Shown piece by piece: positions 1 to 9,003 of a stretch of 64,000 nucleotides of DNA (positions are counted from its first letter, which is position 1; each line of letters opens with the position of its first letter). The stretch is from Luteibacter mycovicinus (GTDB lineage Bacteria > Pseudomonadota > Gammaproteobacteria > Xanthomonadales > Rhodanobacteraceae): contig NZ_JQNL01000001.1 in assembly GCF_000745235.1 (NCBI RefSeq), positions 3,404,001-3,468,000 on the forward strand. The letters run 5' to 3'. The notes below the pieces were generated by a model. It was not told the origin of the DNA, did not search any database, and saw nothing but the letters and a program-made list of their open reading frames with translations. The position numbers and the translations under genes are program-made.

Positions 1-246
1 TTCACCAATATCGCGGGCGAGCTCGACCAGGCGTTCGACATCCATGCGGCCGCCGGCACGCGTCTTGGCGGTGTCCATCTCGAACTCACCGGCGAAAACG
101 TCACGGAGTGTCTCGGTGGCGCGCGCGGTCTGGTCGAGACGGACCTCGATCGCGCTTACAAGTCGATGGTCGATCCACGGCTGAATTACGAACAGTCGCT
201 CGAGCTGGCGATGTTGATCGTGAGGAAGTCGGGCGGCATGGCCTGA
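1..246 (+). CDS. Class II DAHP synthase, C-terminal fragment
   Basis: The last 81 codons of a 3-deoxy-7-phosphoheptulonate synthase of the class II (plant/AroA-II) type, which condenses phosphoenolpyruvate and erythrose 4-phosphate in the first step of aromatic amino acid synthesis. The reading frame is open from base 1 to a TGA at 244-246. The segment GGVHLELTGENVTECLGG followed by DPRLNYEQSLELA is the characteristic C-terminal block of this family. The 5' part lies outside the window. A strong intrinsic terminator follows 8 bases after the stop codon. Confidence 0.9.
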   Translation, partial: FTNIAGELDQAFDIHAAAGTRLGGVHLELTGENVTECLGGARGLVETDLDRAYKSMVDPRLNYEQSLELAMLIVRKSGGMA

Positions 247-254
247 CTTCAGTG

Positions 255-283
255 AAAAAGGCTCCGGGAACGGAGCCTTTTTT
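255..283 (+). terminator. Intrinsic terminator between DAHP synthase and queG
   Basis: A perfect 7-bp GC stem (260-266 with 271-277), a GGAA loop, an A5 tract before and a T6 tract after. The A and T flanks make it usable in both directions, so it probably ends both the DAHP synthase gene and the convergent queG, whose stop codon is only 3 bases away. Confidence 0.9.
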
Positions 284-285
284 CG

Positions 286-1356
286 TTACCGCGCCGGTGA
301 ATGACGTTTGCGCGCCCAGGCAACATGCTCGCGGACGATCGCCGAGGTATCGTCGGCACGCGCCTCGAGTGCCTCGACGACCTCCCGGGACGTAGGCGCA
401 TTGCCCAGGCCGACGGCCAGATTACGCAGCCAGCCTTCATAACCCGTGCGGCGGATGGCCATGCCTTCGGTGCGCGATAGAAACTCGGATTCGCTCCAGG
501 CGAACAGGTCGACCAGCCTGGGGCCGTCGAGGCTGTGCCTTGGCGCGAAATCAGGCTCCGTCGCCTCCTGTGCAAACTTGTTCCACGGGCAGATCAACTG
601 ACAGTCATCGCAGCCGAACACACGATTGCCGATCGGTGCGCGCAGCTCCTCGGGAATGCTGCCCTTGAGCTCGATCGTCAGGTATGAAATGCACTTACGA
701 GCGTCGAGTCGATACGGCGCCACGATCGCCTGGGTCGGGCAGATATCGATGCACCGGCGACAGCTGCCGCAATGCGCGCTCGCGGGTTCGTCGACGGGCA
801 GGGGCAGATCGGTGTACAGCTCACCGAGGAAAAAATACGAGCCCGCGCGCTTGTTGATCAGGACCGTGTGCTTGCCGATCCAGCCGAGCCCCGCATTACG
901 GGCCAGCGCTTTCTCGAGTACCGGTGCCGAATCCACATAGGCCCGGTAGCCGAAGTCGCCGATGTGTTCGCCAATCTTTGCCGCCAGTTTCTGCAGGCGG
1001 TTGCGCATGACCTTGTGATAGTCGCGCCCCAGCGCGTAGCGGGCGATGTAGGCCTTTTCGCCATCGTTGACCACGTCCCAGGCGTTCGACGTGCCGGGCG
1101 GTATGTAGTCCATGCGCACGGACACCACGCGTAAGGTGCCGGGCTCGAGTTCAGCCGGGCGGCTGCGGCGTGTGCCGTGGCGCGCCATGTAGTCCATCTC
1201 CCCGTGATGGCCATCGGCCAGCCAGCGTTCGAGATATGCCTCGTCGTGACCGAGGTCCGTGCCCGCGATGCCGACATCCGCGAAGCCGAGCTCGCGCGCC
1301 CAACGTTTGATGTCGGTGGCGAGTGCGGCGTAGTCGGTGTCGGTGGTGGCGGGCAT
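286..1356 (-). CDS. queG: Epoxyqueuosine reductase
   Basis: Cobalamin- and iron-sulfur-dependent enzyme reducing epoxyqueuosine to queuosine at the tRNA wobble base, in the cytoplasm. The 356-residue length is normal for QueG. An N-terminal cobalamin-binding region carries the conserved VDSAPVLEKALA motif with candidate catalytic Asp142. Two [4Fe-4S] clusters are supplied by CGSCRRCIDICP (Cys196, 199, 202, 206) and by Cys222 with CDDCQLIC (Cys249, 252, 256), followed by PWNK. A HEAT-like tail follows. It is divergent from nnr with 35 bases between the two start codons. Confidence 0.96.
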   Translation of the reverse strand: MPATTDTDYAALATDIKRWARELGFADVGIAGTDLGHDEAYLERWLADGHHGEMDYMARHGTRRSRPAELEPGTLRVVSVRMDYIPPGTSNAWDVVNDGEKAYIARYALGRDYHKVMRNRLQKLAAKIGEHIGDFGYRAYVDSAPVLEKALARNAGLGWIGKHTVLINKRAGSYFFLGELYTDLPLPVDEPASAHCGSCRRCIDICPTQAIVAPYRLDARKCISYLTIELKGSIPEELRAPIGNRVFGCDDCQLICPWNKFAQEATEPDFAPRHSLDGPRLVDLFAWSESEFLSRTEGMAIRRTGYEGWLRNLAVGLGNAPTSREVVEALEARADDTSAIVREHVAWARKRHSPAR

Positions 1357-1379
1357 ACGTGCATTCTACTTGGCCCTCC

Positions 1380-1385
1380 TATAAT
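1380..1385 (+). promoter_or_regulatory. Perfect -10 hexamer close to the nnr start
   Basis: TATAAT lies only 6 bases before the chosen nnr ATG at 1392. If it is used, transcription would begin at or next to the ATG, giving a leaderless message. No convincing -35 box is seen at 16-18 bases upstream. Confidence 0.4.
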
Positions 1386-1391
1386 CCTCCG

Positions 1392-2864
1392 ATGACCGCA
1401 CCCAACCTCGATATCGCCCTCTTCACGTCCGGGCAGGCCCGTGCCATCGACCGGCGCGCGATCGACGAACTCGGCATCCCGGGCTTCGAACTGATGACGC
1501 GTGCCGCGGCGGCCGCCTATCGGATGCTCCGGCTGCGCTGGCCGCAGGTCCGGCGACTCAGAGTGGTGTGCGGCCCGGGAAATAACGGTGGCGACGGCTA
1601 TCTGGTCGCGCGCGATGCGCTGCGGGATGGTCTGGCCGTCGACCTCCTGGCACTCGGCGTACCCAGTGGCGCGGACGCCTCTCAGGCACGGCAGGCCTTC
1701 GAGGCCGTGGGCGGCCGCGTTGAGGCCTTCGAGGCGTGGCCCTCGCTGCCGGCCGCCGAACTGATCGTGGATGCGATCTACGGGACGGGACTCAATCGCG
1801 CACCGGAGGGCGAGGCCTGCAAGGCGATCGAAGCGCTCAATGCCGCGAAGGTTGCCGTGTTCGCGCTGGACGTGCCCTCGGGACTGAACGCAGACACGGG
1901 CGACTGTCCGGGTGTGGTCGTCCGCGCCGACGCCACGGCGACCTTCATCGTGCACAAACGCGGCTTGCATACGCATCGGGCCGAGGTGGCGGGCGATATC
2001 GAGCTCCATTCACTCGACCTGCCGGACAGCGCGCTGGAGTCGCCGGACGCGTGCCTGCTCATCGAAGCCTCGTTGCCGCGTCGTCCGAGGGATTCGCACA
2101 AGGGCAGTAACGGCCATATCCTCGCGATCGGCGGCGACCACGGTACCGGCGGTGCCGTGCGCATGGCTGCCGAGGCTGCGCTCCGAACGGGCGCGGGACT
2201 GGTCAGTGTGGCCACCCGCGAGGAGAACGTGCTGGCGATGAATGCCGCGCGCCCGGAGTTGATGGCACATGGCGTCAACGGCCCGCAGGCGTTGCAGCCC
2301 ATGCTCGACAAGGCATCGGTGGTGGCCCTCGGTCCCGGACTCGGCCAGGCGGCCTGGGGGCACGCTCTCTGGACCACCGCGCTGGACGCCGGCTTGCCCA
2401 CGGTGCTGGATGCCGATGGGCTCAATCTGCTTCACGCCGAGCCGCGCGCACTTCCGGAACACATTGTCCTGACCCCGCACCCCGGGGAAGCGGCACGCCT
2501 GCTCGGCGTCGACACCGCGGCGATTCAGGCCGATCGATTCGCGGCGGTCCGCGAGCTGGCCCGGCGCTACCGCGCCGTCGTCGTTCTGAAGGGCAATGGC
2601 AGCCTGATCGCTTCGCCCGAGGGCGAGGTCGCCGTGTGCCGGTGGGGGAACCCGGGCATGGCGAGCGGCGGCATGGGCGACACCCTGACCGGTATCATCG
2701 CTGGCTTGCTGGGGCAAGGAAGTAAACCTTATGAAGCCGCTTGCCTCGGTGTGGGGCTGCATGCGCGCGCCGCGGATGTGGCGGCGCGTGTCGGCGAACG
2801 TGGCCTGCTCGCCGGCGACCTGCTCGAGCCGCTTCGCCGGCTCGTCAACGGGTTACCCGCATGA
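1392..2864 (+). CDS. nnr: Bifunctional NAD(P)H-hydrate epimerase/dehydratase
   Basis: Repairs hydrated NADH and NADPH: the N-terminal YjeF_N domain (about residues 1-210) epimerises NAD(P)HX and the C-terminal ribokinase-like domain (about 220-490) dehydrates the S form using ATP or ADP. Visible motifs are CGPGNNGGDGYLVAR in the N domain, and LTPHPGEAARLLG and GNPGMASGGMGDTLTG in the C domain. The total of 490 residues is normal for the fused form. ATG 1392 is chosen because it starts exactly at the family's N-terminus; an in-frame ATG at 1323 would overlap queG. The stop overlaps the tsaE start (ATGA), so the two are translationally coupled. Confidence 0.95.
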   Translation: MTAPNLDIALFTSGQARAIDRRAIDELGIPGFELMTRAAAAAYRMLRLRWPQVRRLRVVCGPGNNGGDGYLVARDALRDGLAVDLLALGVPSGADASQARQAFEAVGGRVEAFEAWPSLPAAELIVDAIYGTGLNRAPEGEACKAIEALNAAKVAVFALDVPSGLNADTGDCPGVVVRADATATFIVHKRGLHTHRAEVAGDIELHSLDLPDSALESPDACLLIEASLPRRPRDSHKGSNGHILAIGGDHGTGGAVRMAAEAALRTGAGLVSVATREENVLAMNAARPELMAHGVNGPQALQPMLDKASVVALGPGLGQAAWGHALWTTALDAGLPTVLDADGLNLLHAEPRALPEHIVLTPHPGEAARLLGVDTAAIQADRFAAVRELARRYRAVVVLKGNGSLIASPEGEVAVCRWGNPGMASGGMGDTLTGIIAGLLGQGSKPYEAACLGVGLHARAADVAARVGERGLLAGDLLEPLRRLVNGLPA

Positions 2865-3322
2865 GCGGCGCCGAGCGGATTCTCCCTGACGAGGAAGCAA
2901 CCCTCACCCTCGGCCGCAGTGTGGCTGGGGCGTTTCCCGGCGGTCTGGTCGCCTTCCTGCATGGCGATCTCGGCGCGGGGAAAACGACGTTCGCCAGAGC
3001 GTTTCTTCGCGCGCTCGGTGTCGGCGAGCGCGTAAAGAGCCCGACGTACAGCCTCGTCGAGGGTTACGACATCGGCGATCGTCGTGCCTTTCATCTCGAT
3101 CTGTATCGCATCGCGGATCCCGGCGAACTCGAATGGCTGGGCCTCGACAGCCTGGCCGAGCCCGGCGCCATCGTCCTCGTGGAATGGCCTGAGCGCGGCG
3201 CTGGGGCGTTACCGCCGGTCGATCTGGAGCTGTACTTCCGGCATGCCGACGGCGGTCGCGCCGTTCGGCTCGAGGCGCGGACTCCCACGGGTCGGCGACT
3301 TCTGGAAGCCCTCGACGACTGA
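2861..3322 (+). CDS. tsaE: tRNA threonylcarbamoyladenosine biosynthesis ATPase TsaE
   Basis: Small ATPase (153 residues) that powers the TsaD-TsaB complex making t6A37 in ANN-decoding tRNAs. The P-loop GDLGAGKTT is at residues 35-43, followed by the family signature VKSPTYSLVEGY and the HLDLYR block, then LEWLGLD and IVLVEWPER. The start is fixed by the ATGA overlap with nnr. The nnr-tsaE-amiC-mutL order matches the conserved yjeF-yjeE-ami-mutL neighbourhood of gammaproteobacteria. Confidence 0.95.
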   Translation: MSGAERILPDEEATLTLGRSVAGAFPGGLVAFLHGDLGAGKTTFARAFLRALGVGERVKSPTYSLVEGYDIGDRRAFHLDLYRIADPGELEWLGLDSLAEPGAIVLVEWPERGAGALPPVDLELYFRHADGGRAVRLEARTPTGRRLLEALDD

Positions 3323-3361
3323 CCTTCCTGTCGCTGTTTGGAGCGCATTCCTGTACGCGCG

Positions 3362-3391
3362 TTGACGAAGGTTTCGCAGGTTATGGATTAT
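3362..3391 (+). promoter_or_regulatory. Candidate sigma-70 promoter for amiC
   Basis: TTGACG at 3362-3367 and GATTAT at 3386-3391 are separated by 18 bases, 52 bases before the preferred amiC ATG at 3444. The surrounding stretch is noticeably AT-richer than the neighbouring genes. Confidence 0.45.
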
Positions 3392-3443
3392 CAAGGGAAA
3401 AGATATTGCATTCGTCGGGCGCATGGAGTTCAATCCGGGCCAT

Positions 3444-5195
3444 ATGAGGGGAATCACTAACAAATTAGGCCTGCTTGCGTGCGTGACCGCCGTCGCGACG
3501 TTGGCTCCTGCCGCCTCGAATGCGGCCGACGTGAAGGCAGCCCGCGTCTGGGCGGGCCCGGAATACACCCGGGTCGTTTTCGATCTCTCCGGTCCGGCGA
3601 CCTACAAGATGTCCCAGGGAGACACCCCGGGCAGCGTGGTGCTGGATATCGCCGGCAGCTCGGTGACGGGGGATTTCTCCGCGCCAGGCGCGCAGGGCCT
3701 GTTCAAGTCGATGACGACGGGCAGGCAGGGCGGCGGCGCCCGCCTGGTCGCCAGCGTCGATGCAAGGGCGAAGCCGAAGAGTTTTCTGCTGAAGCCGGCC
3801 GGGGACTACGGGTACCGGCTGGTGCTCGACCTTTACCCGGGCGGGCAGAGCGACCCCGGCGATAACAGTCCAACGGACAACGACACGCCCGCGATTGCGA
3901 AGGCTGCCGCGCAGGCCGATGCGGAAGCCGCCGCGGATGCGCCGACGGTTGCGCCCTCCGGCGGAAAACGCGGCAGGGCTGGAAAGACGGCAAAGACGAT
4001 TTCAGCCGGCTCGCCGCCGATGCTGACCGGTGAGCGCAAGGTCGTCGTCGCGATCGATGCGGGCCACGGCGGTGAAGATCCCGGTGCCAGGGGCGCCACA
4101 GGTCTGCGCGAGAAGGACGTCACGCTGCAGGTGGCGCGCGAGCTCGCGGACCAGATCAACCGCCAGCCCGGCATGCAGGCCGTCCTGACCCGAAACGGCG
4201 ATTACTTCATTCCGCTGAAGCGCCGCTACCAGATCGCTCGCGAGCACAACGCGGACATGTTCGTGTCGATTCACGCGGATGCGTTCAAGAACGGCGACGC
4301 CAAGGGTTCGTCGGTCTGGGTGCTTTCCCCTCGCGGGAAGACGTCGGAGGCCTCGCGCTGGCTGGCCGACCGTGAAAACCGCGCCGACCTGGTCGGCGGC
4401 GTCTCGCTGGACGACAAGGACGATTCCCTCGCCGCCGTGCTGCTGGATCTCCAGCAGGGCTACGCGATGCAGGCCAGCGAATCCATTGCCGGCAACGTGC
4501 TGAAGGCCCTAGGCCGCCTGGGCCCGACCCATCGCGGCTACGTCGAGCGCGCCAACTTCGTGGTGCTGCGTTCGCCGGACGTCCCCTCGATCCTGGTGGA
4601 GACGGCCTTCATCACGAATCCCACCGAAGAAAAGCGCCTGCGCGACGACGGTCACCGTCGTGAGCTGGCGACCGCGGTGCTCGGCGGCGTGCGCAACTAT
4701 TTCGAGTCCATGCCGCCCCCGGGCACGTGGTTTGCCGCGCAGGCCGCGCGGCGCAACGGCACGTCGCTGGCTTCGACTGCGGCGAGTGCGCCCGCCGCGC
4801 CGGCCGTGGCCTCGGACGCCGGTGCCGTGGCATCCGACGCGGTCAAGGCGGCGACGACCCGGGTGGTCGCCAGTCGTGAGCCTGTCGCGAAAGCGCCCGC
4901 CAGCCGGGCACCGACGCCCGCATCCCGACCAGAACCCGAACTCCTCAAGGGCGGGGCCAAACGTCCGCCATCCGACGCCATCGTCGTGCAGACCGTCGAC
5001 GCCCCGCCGAAGCCCGCGGCGCCCGCCGGTCGCGCCGATGACAACGTGCGCGACCTGCACCGCGTCAACCGCGGTGAGACGCTGACCGGTATCGCCCAGC
5101 AGTACGGCGTATCGGTCGGGGCGCTCAAGAGCGCCAACAAGATGAACGACAACAACGTCCGCATCGGGTCGGTGATGGTTATTCCGTCAAGCTGA
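3444..5195 (+). CDS. amiC: N-acetylmuramoyl-L-alanine amidase with AMIN and LysM domains
   Basis: Periplasmic zinc amidase that splits septal peptidoglycan during cell separation. A signal peptide (MRGITNKLGLLACV through SNAA) precedes an AMIN domain (about residues 25-120), an Ala/Pro/Thr linker, the Amidase_3 domain starting at VVVAIDAGHGGEDPG with zinc ligands in AGHGGED and SIHAD and the glutamate of LVETAF, a second low-complexity linker, and a C-terminal LysM domain beginning RVNRGETLTGIAQQYGV. ATG 3444 is preferred over an in-frame ATG at 3423 because it begins directly with the signal peptide. The protein is 583 residues. The C-terminal LysM is unlike E. coli AmiC but common in pseudomonads and xanthomonads. 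Confidence 0.92.
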   Translation: MRGITNKLGLLACVTAVATLAPAASNAADVKAARVWAGPEYTRVVFDLSGPATYKMSQGDTPGSVVLDIAGSSVTGDFSAPGAQGLFKSMTTGRQGGGARLVASVDARAKPKSFLLKPAGDYGYRLVLDLYPGGQSDPGDNSPTDNDTPAIAKAAAQADAEAAADAPTVAPSGGKRGRAGKTAKTISAGSPPMLTGERKVVVAIDAGHGGEDPGARGATGLREKDVTLQVARELADQINRQPGMQAVLTRNGDYFIPLKRRYQIAREHNADMFVSIHADAFKNGDAKGSSVWVLSPRGKTSEASRWLADRENRADLVGGVSLDDKDDSLAAVLLDLQQGYAMQASESIAGNVLKALGRLGPTHRGYVERANFVVLRSPDVPSILVETAFITNPTEEKRLRDDGHRRELATAVLGGVRNYFESMPPPGTWFAAQAARRNGTSLASTAASAPAAPAVASDAGAVASDAVKAATTRVVASREPVAKAPASRAPTPASRPEPELLKGGAKRPPSDAIVVQTVDAPPKPAAPAGRADDNVRDLHRVNRGETLTGIAQQYGVSVGALKSANKMNDNNVRIGSVMVIPSS

Positions 5196-5219
5196 CGGAG
5201 TCGCCTTGGGCTATCCTTT

Positions 5220-5241
5220 CGACCTGAACGCAGTCAGGTCG
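5220..5241 (+). other. Perfect hairpin just before mutL
   Basis: CGACCTGA and TCAGGTCG form a perfect 8-bp inverted repeat around a 6-base loop, ending 6 bases before the mutL ATG. It lies where a ribosome binding site would be, so it could be an operator or an RNA hairpin limiting mutL translation. It has no T tract, so it is not a standard terminator for amiC. Confidence 0.5.
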
Positions 5242-5247
5242 TAAGCC

Positions 5248-7101
5248 ATGCCCATTCGCCCCCTGCCGCCCGAGCTGATCAACCAGATCGCGGCCGGCGA
5301 AGTCATCGAGCGGCCCGCCTCGGTGGTCAAAGAGCTCGTCGAGAACAGCATCGACGCAGGCGCCCGCCGCATCGAGGTCGATATCGAGCAGGGCGGCTCC
5401 CGCCTGATCCGCGTGCGCGACGACGGCGGCGGCATTCCTCGCGACGAACTTGCCCTGGCCGTGGCCTCGCATGCCACGAGCAAGATCGGCAGCTTCGACG
5501 ACCTCGAGCGCGTCGCCAGCATGGGTTTCCGCGGTGAAGCCCTGGCCTCCGTGTCATCGGTGGCGCGGTTCGCGCTGACGTCCCGTTCGACCGGTGAAGA
5601 CGCTGCCTGGCGTATCGAGGTGGATGGTGGTCGCCTGCAGGAAGCGCGTCCCGCGCAGCATCCGCCGGGTACCACGATCGAGGTGCGCGACCTGTTCTAC
5701 AACGTGCCGGCCCGACGCAAGTTTCTCCGCGCCGAGCGGACCGAGTTCGCTCACATCGACGACCTGCTGAAATCGCTGGCACTGGCGCGCGAAGGCGTCG
5801 ATATCCGCCTGTCGCACAATGGCAAGCCGGTGCGGCTGCTGAAGCCGGCCCGCGACGAACATGCCGCGCTGGCCCGTGTCGCCGAGGTCCTCGGTCCGGA
5901 ATTTCCGGGCCAGTCGCTGCGGGTCGATCACGAGGCGGCCGGTCTGCGCCTGTCCGGCTGGGTAGGGTTGCCCACGGCATCCCGTTCCCAGGCCGACCAG
6001 CAATATTTCTACGTCAACGGGCGCCTCGTCCGCGATCGCATCGTCGCGCATGCCGTACGCCAGGCGTATGCCGACGTGCTGTTTCATGGTCGTCATCCGG
6101 TCTTCGTGCTGTTCCTTACGCTGGATCCGGTCGGCGTCGATGTAAACGTGCATCCGGCCAAGAGTGAAGTGCGCTTTCGCGAACAGCGACTCATCCACGA
6201 TTTTCTTTTCCGGACTTTGCACGAGGCGCTCGCGCAGACACGCGCCGGTGTCGCCGCAGCGGCGGGCGAAGGCTCCGTGGCCATGGTGGGCACGGTGGGC
6301 TCGGGCTTCGTGCAGCCCGGCTTTACCGCCACCCAGTCGTCGGCTCCTCCGATGGCCGCCTGGCCGCAGGCGGGCAGTCAGTCGCGCCTGACACTCGGCG
6401 TCCGCGACGAGCCGCTCGCCGGCTATGCCACGTTGTTCGGCAGCACCGCATCGGCGCCGCGCCCCTCGACGTCGTGGACGCCGCCAGCCGGCAACGAGCC
6501 GGAGTCGGGTGGCGACGTCCCGCCGCTGGGGTATGCGATCGCGCAGCTGAAGAACATCTACGTACTCGCCGAGAACGAGCACGGGATGGTGCTGGTCGAC
6601 ATGCACGCGGCGCACGAGCGAATCACTTACGAGAAGCTCAAGAACGGTCGCGTCACCGCCAACCTGCGCTCGCAGATGCTACTGGTGCCGTTGTCGATCG
6701 CGGTCAGCGCGCGCGAAGCCGCCGCTGCCGAAGAGCATGCGGACGCACTGGGTGAATGGGGCCTGGAGCTGTCGCGCAGTGGCCCGTCGGGCGTCGTGGT
6801 GCGGCGTATCCCCTCGCTGCTGGAAGGTGCCGATGTGGCGCAGCTGACCCGCGACGTGCTCGCGGAACTCGCCCAGCACGGCAGCTCACGTCGTCTCGAG
6901 GAGCTCGAAAACGAGTTGCTTTCGACGATGGCGTGTCACGGCTCGGTACGGGCTGGCCGACGCCTGGGCATTCCTGAAATGAACGCTTTGCTTCGCGAGA
7001 TGGAAGCCACCGAGCGCTCCGGTCAGTGCAATCACGGCCGGCCGACCTGGGTGCAGTTGTCGCTGGGGGAGCTGGACAGGCTGTTTCTGCGCGGTCGCTG
7101 A
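5248..7101 (+). CDS. mutL: DNA mismatch repair protein MutL, probably nicking type
   Basis: Couples mismatch recognition by MutS to strand incision. The N-terminal GHKL ATPase shows [21 protein letters not shown] and [10 protein letters not shown]; a Pro/Ser/Ala-rich linker at about residues 330-420 leads to the dimerisation domain. The C-terminal domain contains [12 protein letters not shown], which fits the endonuclease motif DQHA(X)2E(X)4E apart from Met for Gln, as I recall for the MutL of Pseudomonas and other bacteria lacking MutH. It therefore probably nicks DNA itself. At 617 residues the length is normal. The gene commonly following mutL, miaA, is absent here. Confidence 0.96.
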   Translation: MPIRPLPPELINQIAAGEVIERPASVVKELVENSIDAGARRIEVDIEQGGSRLIRVRDDGGGIPRDELALAVASHATSKIGSFDDLERVASMGFRGEALASVSSVARFALTSRSTGEDAAWRIEVDGGRLQEARPAQHPPGTTIEVRDLFYNVPARRKFLRAERTEFAHIDDLLKSLALAREGVDIRLSHNGKPVRLLKPARDEHAALARVAEVLGPEFPGQSLRVDHEAAGLRLSGWVGLPTASRSQADQQYFYVNGRLVRDRIVAHAVRQAYADVLFHGRHPVFVLFLTLDPVGVDVNVHPAKSEVRFREQRLIHDFLFRTLHEALAQTRAGVAAAAGEGSVAMVGTVGSGFVQPGFTATQSSAPPMAAWPQAGSQSRLTLGVRDEPLAGYATLFGSTASAPRPSTSWTPPAGNEPESGGDVPPLGYAIAQLKNIYVLAENEHGMVLVDMHAAHERITYEKLKNGRVTANLRSQMLLVPLSIAVSAREAAAAEEHADALGEWGLELSRSGPSGVVVRRIPSLLEGADVAQLTRDVLAELAQHGSSRRLEELENELLSTMACHGSVRAGRRLGIPEMNALLREMEATERSGQCNHGRPTWVQLSLGELDRLFLRGR

Positions 7102-7146
7102 ATCCGTGTATGCTGGACGGATAGACGTCCAAACCGGGGTATCGCC

Positions 7147-8037
7147 ATGATCCGTTCGTTTGCCTTCGCCTCCGTCGTGGCGGTCACGTCCGGCAGTGTC
7201 ATTGCCGGCGATGCCTATACCGCCGCCGTGGAAAAAGTCCGCGCGTCGCGCCTCGAAACCCTCAAGGCGCCGGCCGGATGGCTCAGCCTGATCGGTCTGG
7301 AATGGCTGCAGCCGGGAGCGAATCGCGTCGGCAGCGCCGCGGACAATGACATCGTGCTCAAGGCCGGCCCGGCACACCTCGGCGTCGTCACGCTGGACGA
7401 CACCGGCAACGTCACGCTGGAAGTCGCCAGGGGCAGCGGTGTCCTCGTCGACGGTCGCGAGGTGCAGCGGGCGACCCTGGTGGACGACGGCGGCAACGGT
7501 GGCAAGGCGACCGAAGTGCGCTTCGGCTCCGCCAATTTCTTCGTCATCGCGCGCGACGGCAAGAAGGCGCTGCGCGTAAAGGACGAAAAGGCGGAGACCC
7601 GCACGCACTTCGTCGGCCTCGACTATTTCCCCGTCGATCCGTCGTGGCGCGTCGAAGCGGAGTGGGTACCGTTCGATCCTCCGCATGAGATCGAGATCGG
7701 CTCGGTGCTTGGCACGATCGACAAGGAAAAGGTACCGGGCAAAGCGGTGTTCACGCGCGACGGGCACACCTACGAGCTCTTCCCGATCCAGGAAGAACCC
7801 GACTCGCTGTTCTTCGTCTTCGCCGATCGCACCAGCGGTAAGGAGACGTACGGCGCGGCACGCTTCCTCGATACCCCGTTGGCGAAGGACGGCAAGCTCG
7901 TGCTCGATTTCAACGAAGCCCGCAATCCGCCCTGTGCGTTCACGCCGTACGCCACCTGCCCACTGGCACCGCCCGAAAACCGGTTGGATGTCCGGGTGAC
8001 GGCGGGCGAGAAGAAGTACGCGGGCGGCCACGGCTGA
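7147..8037 (+). CDS. Exported DUF1684 protein
   Basis: A 296-residue protein with a short signal peptide (cleavage expected after VIAG, residue 21) and the DUF1684 fold. Family landmarks are GWLSLIGLEWLQPGANRVGS near the N-terminus, TYGAARFLD, and DFNEARNPPCAFTPYATCPL near the C-terminus. The family's biochemical role is unknown to me. The gene stands alone between mutL and a convergent enoyl-CoA hydratase gene. Confidence 0.85.
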   Translation: MIRSFAFASVVAVTSGSVIAGDAYTAAVEKVRASRLETLKAPAGWLSLIGLEWLQPGANRVGSAADNDIVLKAGPAHLGVVTLDDTGNVTLEVARGSGVLVDGREVQRATLVDDGGNGGKATEVRFGSANFFVIARDGKKALRVKDEKAETRTHFVGLDYFPVDPSWRVEAEWVPFDPPHEIEIGSVLGTIDKEKVPGKAVFTRDGHTYELFPIQEEPDSLFFVFADRTSGKETYGAARFLDTPLAKDGKLVLDFNEARNPPCAFTPYATCPLAPPENRLDVRVTAGEKKYAGGHG

Positions 8038-8086
8038 CACCAGGCTCACCCACGCACGGGCAGGCCAGCGTCAGCGTCGGATGCGC

Positions 8087-8869
8087 TCAGGCACCCTTGA
8101 AGGTCGGCTTGCGCCGCTCCAGGAACGCGCTGGTGCCTTCCTGCATGTCTTCCGTCGAGAAGGCGATGGCGAAGCCCTGGGTCTCGAAAGCCAGTCCCTG
8201 ATCGATCGCGCACTCACCACCCTCGATCACGGCTTCCAGAATTCCCTTCAGCGCGAGCGGCGCGGCGGCGGCAAGCTGTTCGGCCATGGCATCCACGGCG
8301 GCATCCAGTTCATCGGCCGCCACGACGCGGGTGACGACCCCGACGCGTTCGGCACGCGCGGCGTCGATCTGCTGGCCGAGCAGACACAGCTCCAGTGCGA
8401 TGCCGCGACCGGCGAGGCGGGTGAGACGCTGCGTGCCGCCAAAGCCGGGGATCAGGCCGAGGCCGATTTCCGGCTGACCGAAGCGCGCCATGTCGCTGGC
8501 GACGCGCAAGTGGCAAGCCATGGCCAGTTCCATGCCGCCTCCCAGCGCGTAGCCCTGGATCTTGGCGATCACCGGCTTGCCGAGTCGTTCGACGGTCAGC
8601 ATGAGGTCCTGCCCGGCCCGTGAAGCGGCCTGCGCCTTCACCGGAGACCAGGCGGTCATCTCCGAGATGTCCGCACCGGCGACGAAGGCTTTGTCGCCAG
8701 CGCCGGCGAGGACCACCACACGGACGGCATCGTCCTGGGCGGCCTGGCGGAAGGCGAGCGTCAGCTCGCCGATGGTCTCGCGGTTGAGCGCGTTGAGCTT
8801 GTCGGGGCGGTTGACCGTGATGTGGCGCACGGCGCCGCGGTCGGCGGTGGTAAGCGTACGAAAGGCCAT
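8087..8869 (-). CDS. Enoyl-CoA hydratase/isomerase family protein
   Basis: Crotonase-fold enzyme of 260 residues that most likely hydrates trans-2-enoyl-CoA in fatty acid or short-chain acyl-CoA breakdown. AFVAGADISEM contributes the CoA-binding and oxyanion segment. The two catalytic glutamates are in GYALGGGMELAMAC and FGQPEIGLGLIPGFGGTQRL. The C-terminus FLERRKPTFKG is typical of FadB1x/PaaF-type hydratases. Substrate length cannot be read from sequence. fadH at 20 kb would act in the same general pathway. Confidence 0.9.
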   Translation of the reverse strand: MAFRTLTTADRGAVRHITVNRPDKLNALNRETIGELTLAFRQAAQDDAVRVVVLAGAGDKAFVAGADISEMTAWSPVKAQAASRAGQDLMLTVERLGKPVIAKIQGYALGGGMELAMACHLRVASDMARFGQPEIGLGLIPGFGGTQRLTRLAGRGIALELCLLGQQIDAARAERVGVVTRVVAADELDAAVDAMAEQLAAAAPLALKGILEAVIEGGECAIDQGLAFETQGFAIAFSTEDMQEGTSAFLERRKPTFKGA

Positions 8870-9003
8870 GGCGGTTCCTGGCGGTTGGGCGAGGAGGCGG
8901 ATGGTAGCAGGGGAACCTTTACCCCCTGCGCGGCGTCTTATGGCGTACGGACGGGGCGGCGACCGATGGATTATCCTCCACGCACGCCCAGGGTTCCGGG
9001 TTC

